64,000 nucleotides of DNA, from NCBI GenBank assembly GCA_905221605.1, contig CAJNDS010002581.1:164501-228500 (forward strand). Reading direction: 5' to 3'. The position numbers and the translations under genes were made by a program. The stretch comes from Symbiodinium natans (lineage: Eukaryota; Sar; Dinophyceae; Suessiales; Symbiodiniaceae). Numbering within the stretch: the stretch's first letter is position 1; each line of letters opens with the position of its first letter. Shown piece by piece: positions 1-12,389 of this stretch. The notes below the pieces were generated by a model, which ran no database searches, was not told the DNA's origin, and was given only the letters and a program-made list of their open reading frames with translations.

Positions 1-1737
1 GTCTGTCCGGTGCTCGTCAACTCCTTCGGCCAGGCTCCCATCACGCTCCTCAACCTGAGCAAAGAGAGAATGCACCGAATGCATACCGAATGCCCACACC
101 ATTGCCAACTGAGAACACCGTCCGTCGAATCTGTTGTTTGAAGCTCTCCTAGCCTGCTAGCGTACACTCTTCGGACTTCGTGCGGCAGTTCAGATGCGGA
201 TTGCTTCACCCGAAAACTATATTTTCTTACCTTTCGTTTGACATGCCTGCACTCTGGCTCGGAGTGGGCCCTGCCTCCGGCCCTATCAAGAAGTCACCAT
301 CGCTGGTAAGGAGACAAAGCTTCGTCGCATGCCGATAGCCTCACAGATCCAGGTGCTGGTAGCAGACATATGGCCAGTGTCAGTCATTATCGACGGTCAT
401 GCTGGCGCTATTATGAATCCTAGTCTCTGCACCACCAGGCAGCCCGGGCAGACCGAGTCTAACTAACTGAGCACACGACCGCCTTGCAACGGGGGAGCTG
501 TCGGCACAGCATCGCAGTCATTGGCCAATCGCACCGCGCAGCACTTGCCTCGACCTTCGGCACTTGTTCCATCGATCATGCTGCACGTGCCGGCAAAAGA
601 AGGCAAACAGCTAGACTACTGGACGGGCGCCCTCATACAAAGACCATCGGCAAGTAGACGCATTTGTTACATGGAGCGTGCCGGGACACAACTACAAAAA
701 TGCGCCGCTGTATGATGCATCGCATCTTGTTTTACATGGCGAAGTCACCTAAATCTTATATCTGAACCTTTCAAGTCTCACATGGCTGCAATGATTCTTG
801 GATGGACACTACCGGGTCGATCCGCCCCTTCAAGTTTGACTTGCGAGTGGCCTGGGCACGTGGGGCACATCGTAGCGCAGAAGGATGGGGTTGTTGAGTT
901 GTTGATGCTCAACCAGACGCATCGATTGTGACATATCCAACAGAGATAGATAAGAATGATGTGATCATTGGGATCATTGTGAGCACTGTGATGATTACCA
1001 AGTAGATGCCCTCGCAGATTTGGCATGGGCATGCTGAGGGCTTGATAAAGTGGGTCCCATCTTCCCCCGAAACTCAGAGTCCATGTCTTGTGTACTTTCA
1101 TTTGGCTGGATGTCGTGACGTCCTTGCCTGCGGGCCGATTTTTTGCATAGATTCGTGATTGGGTACAGTATGATGGGGATTGACCAGGGCGTGCTCGCCC
1201 CTCACCGCAGTCCGTTTGTCAGGCTTGCGGGCGACCGAGCACCGAGCACTGCGGCGCCCGAAACTCGCCAAAAACCTGCACTGCATTCCTCAAAAGGGTG
1301 TGTGATGATGCGTAGGATGATGCATGTGTTGATGGATGGGGAGATGGACGGAGGGAAGGCTGGAAAAAACGCAGCGTCAGCACCACGGCAATTTTTTTTG
1401 GGCACGTCATCCGTGAACATCGGCGAAGTTGATCGTTCATAACAACAAGCATCTTCGGTACGTATTACTTCCAAGAAATTCTTCGGGAAGCACTGATGCA
1501 ATGCACACCATATGCACTATGCCTCCCCCCAACTCCTCTGCTAGACGCTGGCTGTTGACATAGTGACATAGAACTTGCATCTCTGATGAACTTAATGTAC
1601 AGTATCTCAGAATTCCAGCATGCAGCTTTCGACTGAGTCCTTGCTCCGCTGACAAGGCCTCATGTTGAAACCGAAGTTAGTGAAAGGCATCCTGAACTGG
1701 ACGCCACGCTTGGGATCCGGCGTCGCAGCGCTCTGAC
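1..1737. other. no supported gene
   Basis: I see no recognisable coding sequence here. Short open frames occur on both strands, but none has family motifs, splice context or convincing composition. Probably intergenic or intronic. Confidence 0.4.
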
Positions 1738-1852
1738 CTGCTTGTCCATCCAAGCCGCGAAAATCTCATCCCCGAATCGAGGCTGGCCGGTGCTGACGAA
1801 AAGTATTCGATGCCTTAGGGCGCGTTGGACTTGAAATGGCATGAAGTCAGAA
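1738..1852 (-). CDS. candidate exon, unknown protein
   Basis: A minus-strand block between an AG acceptor near 1853 and a GT donor (CAG|GTCAG) at 1737. It reads FMPFQVQRALRHRILFVSTG and then a stretch ending AAWMDKQ. The mix of hydrophobic and charged residues and the flanking sites suggest an exon. I do not recognise the family. A faint resemblance to the start of ClpP-type proteases was not strong enough to name it. Inference only. Confidence 0.3.
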
Positions 1853-2142
1853 CTTGCGGATTGCAGCAAGCGAAAGGTGCTGCAAATTCAGCCCGAGCAC
1901 GGAGAGGTGGCAAAGTTAAAGGCTTGCAACAAGTAACCTGAGTTGGAGGTCAGATCACTTGTAAAGGCATTTTGCCAGATATTCCAAGGATGTTCACTGT
2001 TATCGGCGGGGCAAAAGCGTCGTATCCCATTGCAGACACACAGCCCAGAGCCCCCATTGCAATAGCGCCCCCAATGCTGTGTCCAACCTCACACGAAGCG
2101 GTGGTGCACTTTCACATTCCGCAGTCTGCACTTGAGTAGGGC

Positions 2143-2505
2143 ATGTTTTCGCCAATCGTGCATGCAGCTGATCGGCCTACTTCCCAAACTCAGAAATTCT
2201 ACCAATCCACAGGTCTTGCTGGACTGCTGCAGGAACATGGCGCTTGGTCCGAGGCGATTATCAGCCGCTTTGGGCGTGATGTGTCTCGGAGCCTCTATGA
2301 CATGTGTTGGACAGTAGTTTGGCAGAGGCCATTGCACTGGCAAGTCGAGAAACACGCGCGGTTTGTTCTTACCACCCTCCCCTCGACCTGCCGAGGTTTG
2401 CCCCTTCATTGGGTAATAGTAAGTTTTGCTTGGAGCCCTAACCCCCCACCCCTGCCCCCTCCCCCCCACCCCGCGCTTCGCACTCCCCTCGCCTCCGGTT
2501 TCTAG
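2143..2505 (+). CDS. unassigned open frame, 120 codons
   Basis: An open frame on the plus strand whose middle part (for example GLLQEHGAWSEAIISRFG) looks protein-like, but the 3' third runs into a C-rich low-complexity stretch (2445-2476). No family is recognised. The opposite strand is also partly open. All confident genes in this window lie on the minus strand, so this may be a shadow or relic. Confidence 0.15.
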   Translation: MFSPIVHAADRPTSQTQKFYQSTGLAGLLQEHGAWSEAIISRFGRDVSRSLYDMCWTVVWQRPLHWQVEKHARFVLTTLPSTCRGLPLHWVIVSFAWSPNPPPLPPPPHPALRTPLASGF

Positions 2506-2925
2506 ACATGACACCTGCTGGGCTCGCCGCTACAGTGTTGACAGGCCCCGGCCGACAGCTTGTAGCGCTAAAATTCATCATATGCATTGCGCCTGCCTTC
2601 TGAGCCTGCAAAAAGTCAAGCGTTAGTCTCGGTTGAGCCCTGCTTTGGCTTTGGTTTACGGATTGCGTTCTACTGAGAAGCAGAAACAATCAAGTAAGTG
2701 CATGCCGCTGCCGCCTTTCATACATGCAACGTCAAGATTCAAGCTTAGTGAGTTGATAAATCTTGCACAAATAACACAGGTTGCTGCCCTTAAGCTTTGG
2801 TGAAAGCCCTGATTGGTGCTTGAGTGTATGGCGGGTGTGAGTGTTCCATGGTTTCACGCCAATCGTGCTGAAAGGTTATGATACTTTGTGTTGGACCTGC
2901 TTTAGAAACTTTAGTGTGCCGCCCA

Positions 2926-2942
2926 CCCCCCCCCCCCCCCCC
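2926..2942 (+). repeat. poly-C tract
   Basis: An uninterrupted run of about 17 C. Part of a wider gene-free stretch (2.5-5.6 kb) that otherwise holds only short open frames and simple repeats. Confidence 0.8.
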
Positions 2943-3865
2943 GGAACAGTCGAAGCTGGCTTTTGCTCTCTTTAAGCGGTCCACAGGTTTATATGAATGA
3001 AGATGGGAAGTGTTTATATGAGTTTAAATGGGACAGTGAGGCCCAGCAATTGATTTGAAAGGTGCGCCCCACGAATTTTTAACGACATCCGGCCGATTTG
3101 ACTGAACTGCGGACCCCACTCTGGACCCCCAGTCCGGCTGTCCTGAATAGCCCGGCCAACTTGACTTTACCCCTATTTTACCGTGTCCAGCATTACGTCG
3201 CTGGTGTTGCAAAAGCCGCGAATAGATGCTTCACGGCATGGCGTCAGCTCCATCCTCCCAGCGAGAAAGAACCGCCCAAGCGAGCGCCAAAGCGTTCAAG
3301 CACATTGACAAAACATAACTAACAGGTGTTCTTGAATGTTCAGGCAATGGCGGCGCTAAGTGCCATGCTGCGGCATCAGCTTCTGATTGATATCACAGAC
3401 GGATGCCTGCCGACAAAAAAAAAGCTCAAAGTGGGATGGCATGTCTGCTTGGATTGATTGACACATCAACAAGCTAAGCTCTGCACCAGAAAAGCGTCAT
3501 AGAATCCTTGATGAGCTTGCGGGTATGATTGCCGGCCTGAGGGACACGCTTCAATAGACCTGTTTCGGAAAGAGCCAGACATACGCAAGAATGTCTAGGA
3601 ATAGCCAAAGGCCTGCCGGAAAGCAGCTGCTCTTCTCTTGGTCCAGATGCGGTTGGAAGGGCGTTGGGCTGGCTGCCAGGTCCTGCAAGCTCCACCGCCT
3701 ACCGTAATGGAGTCCTGCGTCCCGGAGTCCCGGAAGGGTCCCTGTGCCTGTATGCGCGCTTTTGTACCTGTAAACGCTCAAGAGTCTGGGTCGCCAGAAG
3801 AAGGCTTTTTCCCCACCCTCGGTGTGGGGTTGTTAGATTTTAAACTCAACTCTTCTCCTCTCGCT

Positions 3866-3990
3866 CATCCCTGGAGTGCCCAATCCCAAAGTGTCGCTGG
3901 AGTGCCCAAATTTAGAGTATCAGTGCCCAACCTCAGAATGTCCCCGGAGTGCCCAGCCCTTGGAGTGCCCAACCCCAGAGTATCTCTGCC
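3866..3990 (+). repeat. degenerate minisatellite, unit about 20-27 bp
   Basis: The core GGAGTGCCCAA recurs about five times, followed by variants of CCCAGAGTATC. Units are diverged and differ in length. It keeps frames open on both strands (on minus, repeats of LGT and LGTP), which explains the open frames here without a gene. Confidence 0.75.
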
Positions 3991-5659
3991 AAGAGAGGGT
4001 GGGGATGTTCGAAGTAAAACAAATAAACTTGCGTAAGCTGCAAAACCTTCCTCATGAGATTCACAAAACGATTTAGAATGTCCGATCTTGTCGATCTCAA
4101 ACAGGTTGGCATTGGCCCAGAACCACACTATCGCTAAACAACACTTAAAGAACCACACTTAAACAACGTTGACAACTCCTGGCTCTGGCTCAGAAACCCA
4201 TGAGTCAACGATTCGAAGTAATGATCTAAAGAAGTCCCTTCAGGATCACTTGCCATGACATGTTGTTTGTGGCCCAGGGACCTACAAGGTGAAAAATCAC
4301 GGCTGCTCGAAGAGCCAGAGCAGTCAAGTAAGCTGATACAAGTGTACCACAACTCCGTGAGCGGATTCTAAGTTTAGAACTCCTCGAATTTCGCATGCTC
4401 CCCACCTGCACTCAGTTTCTCCTGGCTCCTCATCTTTGAATAAGGATGACGAGAACACAGACAGTGTGAGACGGAGTGTGGGAGAGCAAAAGATTATGTA
4501 GCGCCTGTAGCGCCACCTGCATTGATACCCCCGTGCCATGTGCCTTCTTGTATGCTTGTTGCTCTCATTGAGTTTATCTCACTTACAGCAAGGGAAAGTT
4601 GAGCAAATCTACAGGGAAAAGCACAGACAAACCGAAAGAGACAGAAGAGAGGCAGAGAGAGGAGAGAACAGAGCCCCTCCTCTGTATCACCTAATCGCAC
4701 CTCCGTTTTTCTCGTCACTGATCTCCCTCTCTCCATGTCCTTCAGGCCTTCAGGCCAACTTCTGGCAGCGATCAACCTGTTAACATGCCAGAAGATGAGA
4801 AGCGGAAGAAACAGAAAGCTAGATTCGCCTCCGGCATCCGTGCATCTGTCCACCCTTGTCTCTCTCACTTATGTCTCGCTCCATTTTCGACTTGACAGGC
4901 GCCTGGACGAAAGTGAGGGGAGATGGAAACGGTCTTCAGTTCCGGTGTGTCTGTGTCAGCTTCTGCCCAAACATGCTGGCACGCCAAGCTGATGCCGAAG
5001 AATCATATGATTGCACCCTTGAGATTGGGGGGTTGCGGAGAGGCCTTGGGGAGAGTTGGGGGGTTGGGGGGCCAACCCACCCCACTCCGGGTGGGCTTTG
5101 ATTAGAAGGAACCGGAAACCTTGCAAGAACGATCGTGGGAGCTCCAAGTGGCTTTGTTTCGCGTTTCTTATGTGAGGAACCGCAGAATTTAGAGTAGCCT
5201 ATGATTTGCAGGAGCAAAAGAGCATTACAGCGGGCCTTCCTGCCCATCGGCATCCTTCGATATACGGGTAGAAGATGAAAAGAGGCAGAGACTATGATGA
5301 CCAGGCATTCCACCTGCGTCGGACTTCTCCTGGTCTCCGTACTGCTATTGTTCTCCTATCCCCTGCGCCTTGATGCCTGTCTGTTATGAGCATAAAGAAA
5401 GAACCTTAGAATCCTTCGAAAATTTAGATGGTAAGAAGCGACACAAAGGAGGAGTAGCCCGCACCTGCTTTCGATTCCTCCGCCCTCGTTTAGCAACAGA
5501 AGAGAAGAAGAGGAATAGAAGGAGACGGAGTGGATGTGGGAGAGATAAGATAGACAAGCCACAGCCTTGCTCAAACGATACATAGCAGTGCGTGGCACAG
5601 AATGGTATACCAAGAAAAAGCAGAGACACAGACGCACACCCTGCACACCCTGACACAGC

Positions 5660-5835
5660 ATGATGTTCCCAGTCCGTCAGCCACTCCACGATGCCCGTGG
5701 TCCCTCTGTATGAGATCACCACGTCCTCTTCAAGAGCATCCGGGCATGCTGTCAATTCTGGGAAATCGGCACTCAACCCTATGGGTCATATCACCGTCCT
5801 GATCATTGTGAGCTATGAAGCCGTGGGTGTCAACC
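5660..5835 (-). CDS. candidate class 3 lipase exons (fragment)
   Basis: Two adjoining minus-strand blocks. The upstream one reads HGFIAHNDQDG (about 5835-5785). The downstream one starts after an AG acceptor at 5758 and reads EEDVVISYRGTTGIVEWLTD. In class 3 (fungal-type) lipases a strand with a small GY/F-x-A element precedes a V-V-S-F/Y-R-G-T segment followed by a W-L-x-D element, so the order fits. I could not find the catalytic G-H-S-L-G-G exon downstream, so the call is a resemblance, not an identification. Possible 5' exons of the same gene lie at 6.2-6.4 and 7.0-7.2 kb. Confidence 0.35.
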
Positions 5836-6234
5836 TCATGGGACATTCTGTCGTGGTGCCGTCTACAGCATGGGAGATATTGCAAGATGTCCAGGGCCCC
5901 GTGCCGTCCGCACACTCCCGAAAAGGGAAAGGTGCGAAAAGATCCGGTCAACAGTGTAGCCCAAGCCCTGCAGGATTTCAGACAAGGGCCGCCGTGCTCG
6001 TTCAGGCCTCAGTGACTCAATGTTGCCAGAGTTCAAGCTCTGAAGTGTGTTGTGGTTCAGAATGGCTCAGGACCGCCACCCTCCTGCGATCATCTCGATC
6101 GCCTTTCTTGTGCCGCCGAGATTGTCGACAGTCCCTCGCCTCAAATCAGCAAGAAGGCAAGCGTCTCTGATTCAACTTCGAGGGACTCCGTCCATTCCTT
6201 GAGAGCCTAGCTGATCATCTGTGTAGGCCAGGCA

Positions 6235-6396
6235 CGCCAGCTTCACTCCTCCAAATTTCAGTGGCAAGCTTCTGGACCACCTCTTTACAGCCTTGAAACA
6301 CTTGCTGGCCTGTGGTCGGACAAATCCCACGAACCACACTGACGCACTGTGATGGTCCTAGCAGCAAGTCGTCGATTCGGATGCCGCCAGGCTGCA
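6235..6396 (-). CDS. candidate exon, unknown
   Basis: After an AG acceptor (CATTGCAG) the minus strand reads PGGIRIDDLLLGPSQ and later QGCKEVVQKLATEIW before a possible donor near 6250. Composition is exon-like and it lies in the right direction to belong with the lipase-like block at 5.7 kb. No family recognised. Confidence 0.3.
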
Positions 6397-7012
6397 ATGC
6401 CTGGCAAGTAGTGCCGGACTGAAATCAACACACTTGTCGGCTTCGTCTCATGACTTTGCCAGCCCCACGCGGGAAGCGCTATAGGGCCTTCCGTGTGCCC
6501 GTCGGGGCAGCCTCTGAGCAGCCCGCAGGCACCCAATTCTGTATTGCTCGTATCAACAGACGCTCAGAGGCCGACCCAAGCCGAAATCCTCGGGTAGTGC
6601 GCACAAGGCTCTTCAATTTTGTCACTGCAAAACACGCTGATAGAGTCAGGAAAAAGTCTACGTTACATTGGCGATAGATTTTGTGTTGCTTTGTTAAACT
6701 GCAAATGGGAATGCAAACGTTGGAATGCGCTTTGTCTGGGCTCTGAACCAAAGGCATCCTTCAGTGGCCCCTTGATGACCAAGCGCCTCTTGCACGACGA
6801 CTGACATGCCTGCGGAGCAGTGATCTACAGTGTAGTGTACAAGTACCTTCAGATTCAAGAAAACTCTCTGTGTAACTCTCAATGATTCTCACTTGTCTTC
6901 GATAGACATCATCAAACTGATGCAGAGAGCGCAGAGCCATGCAGGCACAGCCTCGCCTCCAGGAAATATGAGCTTGAATCGCTCCACTGGCTCTCAGTGT
7001 TCTCCTCGGAGA

Positions 7013-7192
7013 CTATCCCTTGCTTCCTGTCTCGGCTGAAGCACCTGCGAGCATCTTTGAGGCTTCGAGGGGCGCATCTCGAACTTTCGGATCGCGAATG
7101 ATAGCGCGCCTGGCCCCGGTCAGATCGACCTCCTGGCATGAAACATGATCGTTCTCAACATCAGGACCGGTTGGCAAGTTGCTGCGCAGCAT
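7013..7192 (-). CDS. small ORF or exon, 59 codons, unknown
   Basis: A minus-strand frame from ATG at 7192 to a stop at 7013. It contains LPTGPDVENDHVSCQ and then EVDLTGARRAIIRDPKV. An AG acceptor sits just before EVDL and a GT donor lies after KMLA, so the real exon may be only the middle part (about 7128-7042). Charged, soluble composition; no family recognised. Could be an upstream exon of the 5.7-kb lipase-like gene. Confidence 0.35.
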   Translation of the reverse strand: MLRSNLPTGPDVENDHVSCQEVDLTGARRAIIRDPKVRDAPLEASKMLAGASAETGSKG

Positions 7193-7199
7193 GAGTGAC

Positions 7200-9400
7200 A
7201 GTTACGACATCACAATGAGACTTGTCAAAATTTGTCAAAGGCGATGTCCGAGAATTGGTGAATCCGTGCTGGGCCTTGAGCTTCAAGGCCGGTGAAGCAC
7301 TTGCCAAGTGATGGCGGCCCAGGAGGATCCGAGGCTCCTGGCCGCAATGGTCGTGGCCGAGGCGCAGTTTCTCGGCGTGCTTCATGTTTCTTGTTTTGCT
7401 TCATCTGTTTTGCATTTCCACTGGTGCCTCTCTCACGGGACTGGCAGACGGTGCCTTTGCTTCCTGGCAGCACAAAACACAACAGAAAGAGGCGAGAAGT
7501 CGTTCACGACTTCCCTTGTGGGCGCCGAACCTTCTGCAAGTTTGTGCTACCGCTGCAGCCCATCGCTTCGATCGCGCAATGAGGAAGCCACGGCTCTGAC
7601 AGTGAGTTGCAGCATTTGCTGAAGTCAGTGTCCGGTGCTTGGCTAGAGTGGAGACGGGCTCGCAACAGGGAGTTGTAGCTAGGGTCCAGCCAGGTCCTAT
7701 GTTAGTGTAGTTTCACGCATGTCAAATCCTGGCAGCTCTGCTTGTCTGACACGGCTGTGCAACAGGAGAGGGCAGGCTGGCGATGCTACAGAGCCATGCT
7801 CCTATATCCTCATGTCTTATACACGCTGGTGCCACCATGTCCAACCGAAAAGCCAACATGCAAGGGCATTTCATATTGACTTGCACTCGACTCGCACAGT
7901 TGTCAAAAGCGCAGCTCTCTGCGCGGTAGATGCTACAAGTGCCCGGATGAAGACGGCGATTGCGTCTGGATGCGCTTCGCGTGGAGATTTCTAAGGGCCT
8001 GGTTGTCCTTCCTTTTGTCTGGATGCAGGTTGGCATCTCTAGCGTTTTGTTGCAATGCACCAGCCACGGTGTTCGATCAAGATCAAAGATCAGTGGTGAT
8101 TCAGCCAAGCTGTGCGGGGAGTCGTTTGCTTAGCCAGCGGGTGCTCCCACGAGATCATCTAGGGAGCATCGAGAACAGCGGAGACGCTCCTGGCGCATTG
8201 CACGTCTTGGCGCGCATCCATGAAAACCCCTATCCTATATACAAAACGCCTGCAGAGGTAGCCAGAGTCCTACAGCCCTGGCACAAGCGTTAAGCCGGCT
8301 TTTTCCATTTGCAACGGCACGGGCATTAAAGAAGGCCAGCACGCGCTGTCCTCACGGAGGTTGAAGCGGAAACATGGCGGTTCAGAGAGAGTCTTTAGCC
8401 TCGAGTGAGCAAGCGAGAGAAGTGTAGGAACTGACCGTCCAACCTGCAGGTGTGCTGGTGAGCTCCAGCCGGCGGTGAGCTGCTGAGCCTAATGATGTGG
8501 TCGCACGTCAGCATGCGACGCCATCAACGGCAGCTGCCAATCCGCATCTCTCCAATGCCCTTATACGAATCGCCCAGCAGGCGCACCACAGCTCTGAGAG
8601 CCTTTTTTTCACTTAACAGCCGACACGCCTTTATTCATCGAGTTGAACGTGAGCTTTCCTTCCATTCCTAAGATGTCAAGCGCCAAACCAATCAAACAAA
8701 AGCTCTGACAAAGTCAGAAGTCCAAGCAAACCTCCAAACCTCCAAACCAATCAAGCGCTCTACCCGAAGCATCCCGAAGCGGTTGGCCCGAGCATGACCC
8801 TGCAAACTTGCGCCAAATGACACATTCAAACTCATGGATAAAGCAGAAAAAAACAGCCAACTGACCAGCAGCCATGGCGCAGGCTTCAGGGATCTGCGGA
8901 ATCTACGGAGCACTGACGGAGCATTGTGAAGCCACCGGCAAGTTGAAAGCAGGATAGAGCTGTGGGTCAACTGAAAATGTATGATGACAGAGGAAACGAC
9001 ATCACAATTTGTTGCACAGCCATTTCTGCTCCTCGCACAGCGCTGCCGCAAATATGGTACATGAGACAATCTTCTGTGAGAAGGAAATGCAGACATGCTT
9101 GAATACTATGTTGCAGTCTCTCTCCATCATCACTTTGCGTGCAGCTGGGTCTCCGGGTACAATGCCTCCAATCAGTCAATGTCGGCTAGGCAGACAGCAC
9201 ACAGAAGAATGCTCAGCCCCTAGACCCTGGCACGGAAATCTCAAAGCTATGGAAGCCATCGGAAGTTGAAGGCTGAGGGCATTAATAATTAATCCGCCGA
9301 GGCCTCGGGCCGAAGGTGCTTAGGTTGTGAGAACAGGCACCCTCCAAAGCCTGCCTGGAATGGGTACCCCCCGTAGATCTGACAGCGGACGGCAGTTGAA
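7200..9400. other. no supported gene
   Basis: Open frames exist on both strands (for example plus 7970-8293), but none shows a family motif or a consistent splice pattern. Probably intergenic or intronic. Confidence 0.35.
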
Positions 9401-9413
9401 GCCCCGCCCAGCA

Positions 9414-9416
<3 letters not shown>

Positions 9417-9457
<41 letters not shown>

Positions 9458-9520
9458 CCCCTCCCCCTCCTGCCCTTCTCTGCCCCCTCTGCCCCCTCTG
9501 CCCCCTCTGCCCCCCCCCCT
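9417..9520 (+). repeat. poly-C and C-rich microsatellite
   Basis: An almost pure C run of about 35 bases followed by CCCCTCTG-type units. It creates an artificial proline-rich frame on plus and a glycine-rich frame on minus. Confidence 0.9.
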
Positions 9521-9569
9521 CCCTCCTTTTGCTTTTCGCCAAACCGTGAAGCGTGAGCCCCCAAAGCCC

Positions 9570-9646
9570 GCAACCCTAAACCAACCCTCAACCCGGAACC
9601 CTAAACCATAAACCCGGCACCCTAAACCCTAAACCCAACCCTCATT
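9570..9646 (+). repeat. interstitial telomere-like CCCTAAA island
   Basis: Degenerate copies of CCCTAAA (AACCCTAAACC, CCCTAAACCCTAAACCC and variants). TTTAGGG-type repeats are the telomere unit known from dinoflagellates. Here the units are diverged and internal, so this is an interstitial relic and not a chromosome end. Confidence 0.75.
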
Positions 9647-9705
9647 GCTTGGGGTGCAGCGACTTGGGCGCTGCGGAATCACCATGCTCACGCGGATGCA
9701 CTGGG

Positions 9706-9738
9706 CCGGGCCGAGGCGGGTCGCGTAGCGTTAAATTA
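9706..9738 (+). repeat. dispersed GC-rich repeat, copy 1
   Basis: The segment GGCCGAGGCGGGTC, then GCGTAGCG and AAATTA, recurs at 24917-24956 with a 3-bp insertion and a few changes. Both copies lie near telomere-like islands. Confidence 0.6.
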
Positions 9739-9759
9739 GTGGTTTCTTTCCTCTAGCCT

Positions 9760-10740
9760 GACAGCAACTTTGCATGGGGAGGCATGTGCGACATGCACTA
9801 TCTCTGCGCATCGACCTTTGCATCGTGACCTTTGTCCGCGCGCGCGTTCGTCTCTCTCAGTGCGCAGTGACAAACTCAAACGCGCAAAAACTGTTCCAAG
9901 CCACGCGCCCGTCCCTTAAGCTCTCGGAAGTTCCGGCGGAAGCCCATGACCCAGAACCCGGTCACCCCGCCTTTTGCAAATAGTAGGCCCCAAGCGTATC
10001 TGCCGCTGGGCAATGTAATGATGAATTAGATTGACTGAATACTGTCGCCATGGCAGCAAGAGTCGTAAGAGGCACGTTGCATATTTTACAACGTCACGAC
10101 AGGATGTTGAGACTGGTATCAGGTACGTCTTCCGTCGTGCTCGGCCATCTGTTGTGCTCTTTGCATTGCTCGTTCTTCTTCATTTCCGGCCATACGCGAA
10201 CATGCGCGCACACGCACACACCAGCATGTGCATATGCCCATGCACACGCACACGTACACGTAACATGCCCGTGCACTCATCCCCTGCCTACTTGCTTAGC
10301 AAGCTGGTATAAGGCATGAAATACATGATATACTGTCCACGGCTTACCATCACAGACGAGGCGAATTTTTATTCTAGTGTTGACAAGGCTGCAGCCTGAG
10401 GCTTGTCGAAGGTCTTTTTGCCTTGCGGCTTTGGCTTGTCCGACGGCCTGATTACAAAACTGCGCAAAACCCAACCCCAAGAATTCAAGTAGAGCCGAGG
10501 GGAGCGTGCCTAAGGAAATCGCCCTTCTGGACAACTGCCATGGTCCTGTCACCGGGACTCCGTGGGACGCGTCGGGGACTATGGTGCTTCAAGGAGGGTC
10601 CGTGACGATCCATGATCCGCGATATGAGTGGAATCTCAATCCGGAACCCGCCACAACCCCTCCTGTCCTGAAGCCCTGTGCTTCCTCTTTCAAGGGGATC
10701 ATGAAGCGCATGTAAGCCTTTGAAGACAAGAACGTTGGAT
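9760..10740. other. mostly non-coding, one possible exon
   Basis: Contains an AC-rich stretch (10203-10264). Near 10370-10440 on minus a frame reads PSDKPKPQGKKTF, possibly a basic 3' exon of the gene upstream (10.75-12.55 kb). Nothing else supported. Confidence 0.3.
10203..10264 (+). repeat. imperfect AC/ACAC microsatellite
   Basis: Alternating purine-pyrimidine tract of CACACGCACAC-type units with interruptions. Confidence 0.8.
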
Positions 10741-10749
10741 CAACATAAA

Positions 10750-12252
10750 CTGCACGGGTGGGTTGGCCAGCAACACTTTGTGCACTTCTGCACGGGAAAG
10801 TGCCTTGATGCACTTTGCCATCTGATCATCCCGAAGCTCCTTCTTGTTTGACACAATCTTGGGACAAATCACCTGATCGACCGTCGGCACAAGCTGCTGC
10901 TACTTCTGAGAAAGCCATCTAAATCTAAGGGACGTGCTCTGAACAGTTTCTCGTTGCGAATGCCGATTTCGTGATGAATCTGTATGACTTCCGCGAGAAG
11001 CCTGTTCACTCCGAGCTCAGTGCCTCTAGATGCAACAACCCATAACAACCCATGCTAATCTTGATTCTGAACTCTTGGCCGCAGGCGTGACAGGAATTCG
11101 CTCAATCTCATCCATTATGCGTCTTGCCGCCAGCTGGAATAGAAAGTTGTCGCTTTCCTACAATGCATGTTCCGGATAGAGAAGCAAACAGAATGCAGCG
11201 GCAGTGTCAGAGACTCGTGGCTGTTCATCACAGCTGTACCGCTGTGTCAGCTCCTGTGTATGAACTGTCTGCCTGTCCCCCGCACGTTTGTGGATGCGAG
11301 CTTTCGCAACAGCCTTAGCAAACGGATAGAATGCGGCTGCGCTGGAAACAGGCCATCGCTCCAACTGAGTTGGATGCCCAAAGCAGGTGCGTGAGCCCAT
11401 CATATGACAGCTCCTTAATGCGACGCCCTTTGTCACGCACCAACTCCTCCAAGACAGTGGCGCGACTGGCACGAAACATGAGTGAGTATCGCGTTCTCAA
11501 TGCTGGCCTTGACCACGTGAGAGACGACGTGCTTGTGCTTCTGAATCTCTTCACCGTTTCCACATCTTGCCAAAGACCACAGGAGCTTGGACGCCGTGTC
11601 AGCACTCCAATCGCTTGTGCTCAGACGACCTCTCTGACGGTCACTGTGACAATCTGTGACAATCTGTGACAGCCAATATGTCTGCAACACGGACTCAACA
11701 CGACTGCAACACTGAGGTGGCCACTCATGGAATTGGCGATCGCTCCTTAAGACAGACTCACTGAATCAGAATCACAAAAGACACAAGTGCTCTGCAGTTG
11801 CTCAGCGACTCCGCACATCCCTCTGCAAGGTTTGAAGATTTGGGGCTAGTGCCCATGCTCATGGCGGCATTGCCACGTGCCTCTTCTGGGAATTTGGCTA
11901 AAGCCTCAGCCTCAGTGTGCTCAGTGTGCTCAGTGTGGCAAATGAGCATCAACCATCATGCATGTAGCAGCAATGTAGCAATGCAGCTGCTGCAATGCCA
12001 TCATTCCCGACCACAATCGACCACAGTATGGTTCCAAGAGATGTTCAATGCAAAGCTGAGACCCTTGCTGCTCGAGAGAGGTCTTTGAGATCAATTGCAG
12101 GCGGAGGTTGGTGCAGGAGCTCCTGTCACAAGTAAAAAAAGCCTCGTCACAGATGAACGAGCCACCGCTCAAACGACTTGAAGAACCCATGCTCTCAAGC
12201 ACGACGTGACTCGGCAGCGAGCACTGCTGCTAACTTCGCCGTTGCCACCACG

Positions 12253-12289
<37 letters not shown>

Positions 12290-12317
12290 CTGCTGCTGGT
12301 GCTGCTGCTGCTGCTGG

Positions 12318-12389
<72 letters not shown>

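Noticed and set aside
9327-9611. Proline-rich (plus) and glycine-rich (minus) open frames
   Set aside because: Artefacts of the poly-C tract.
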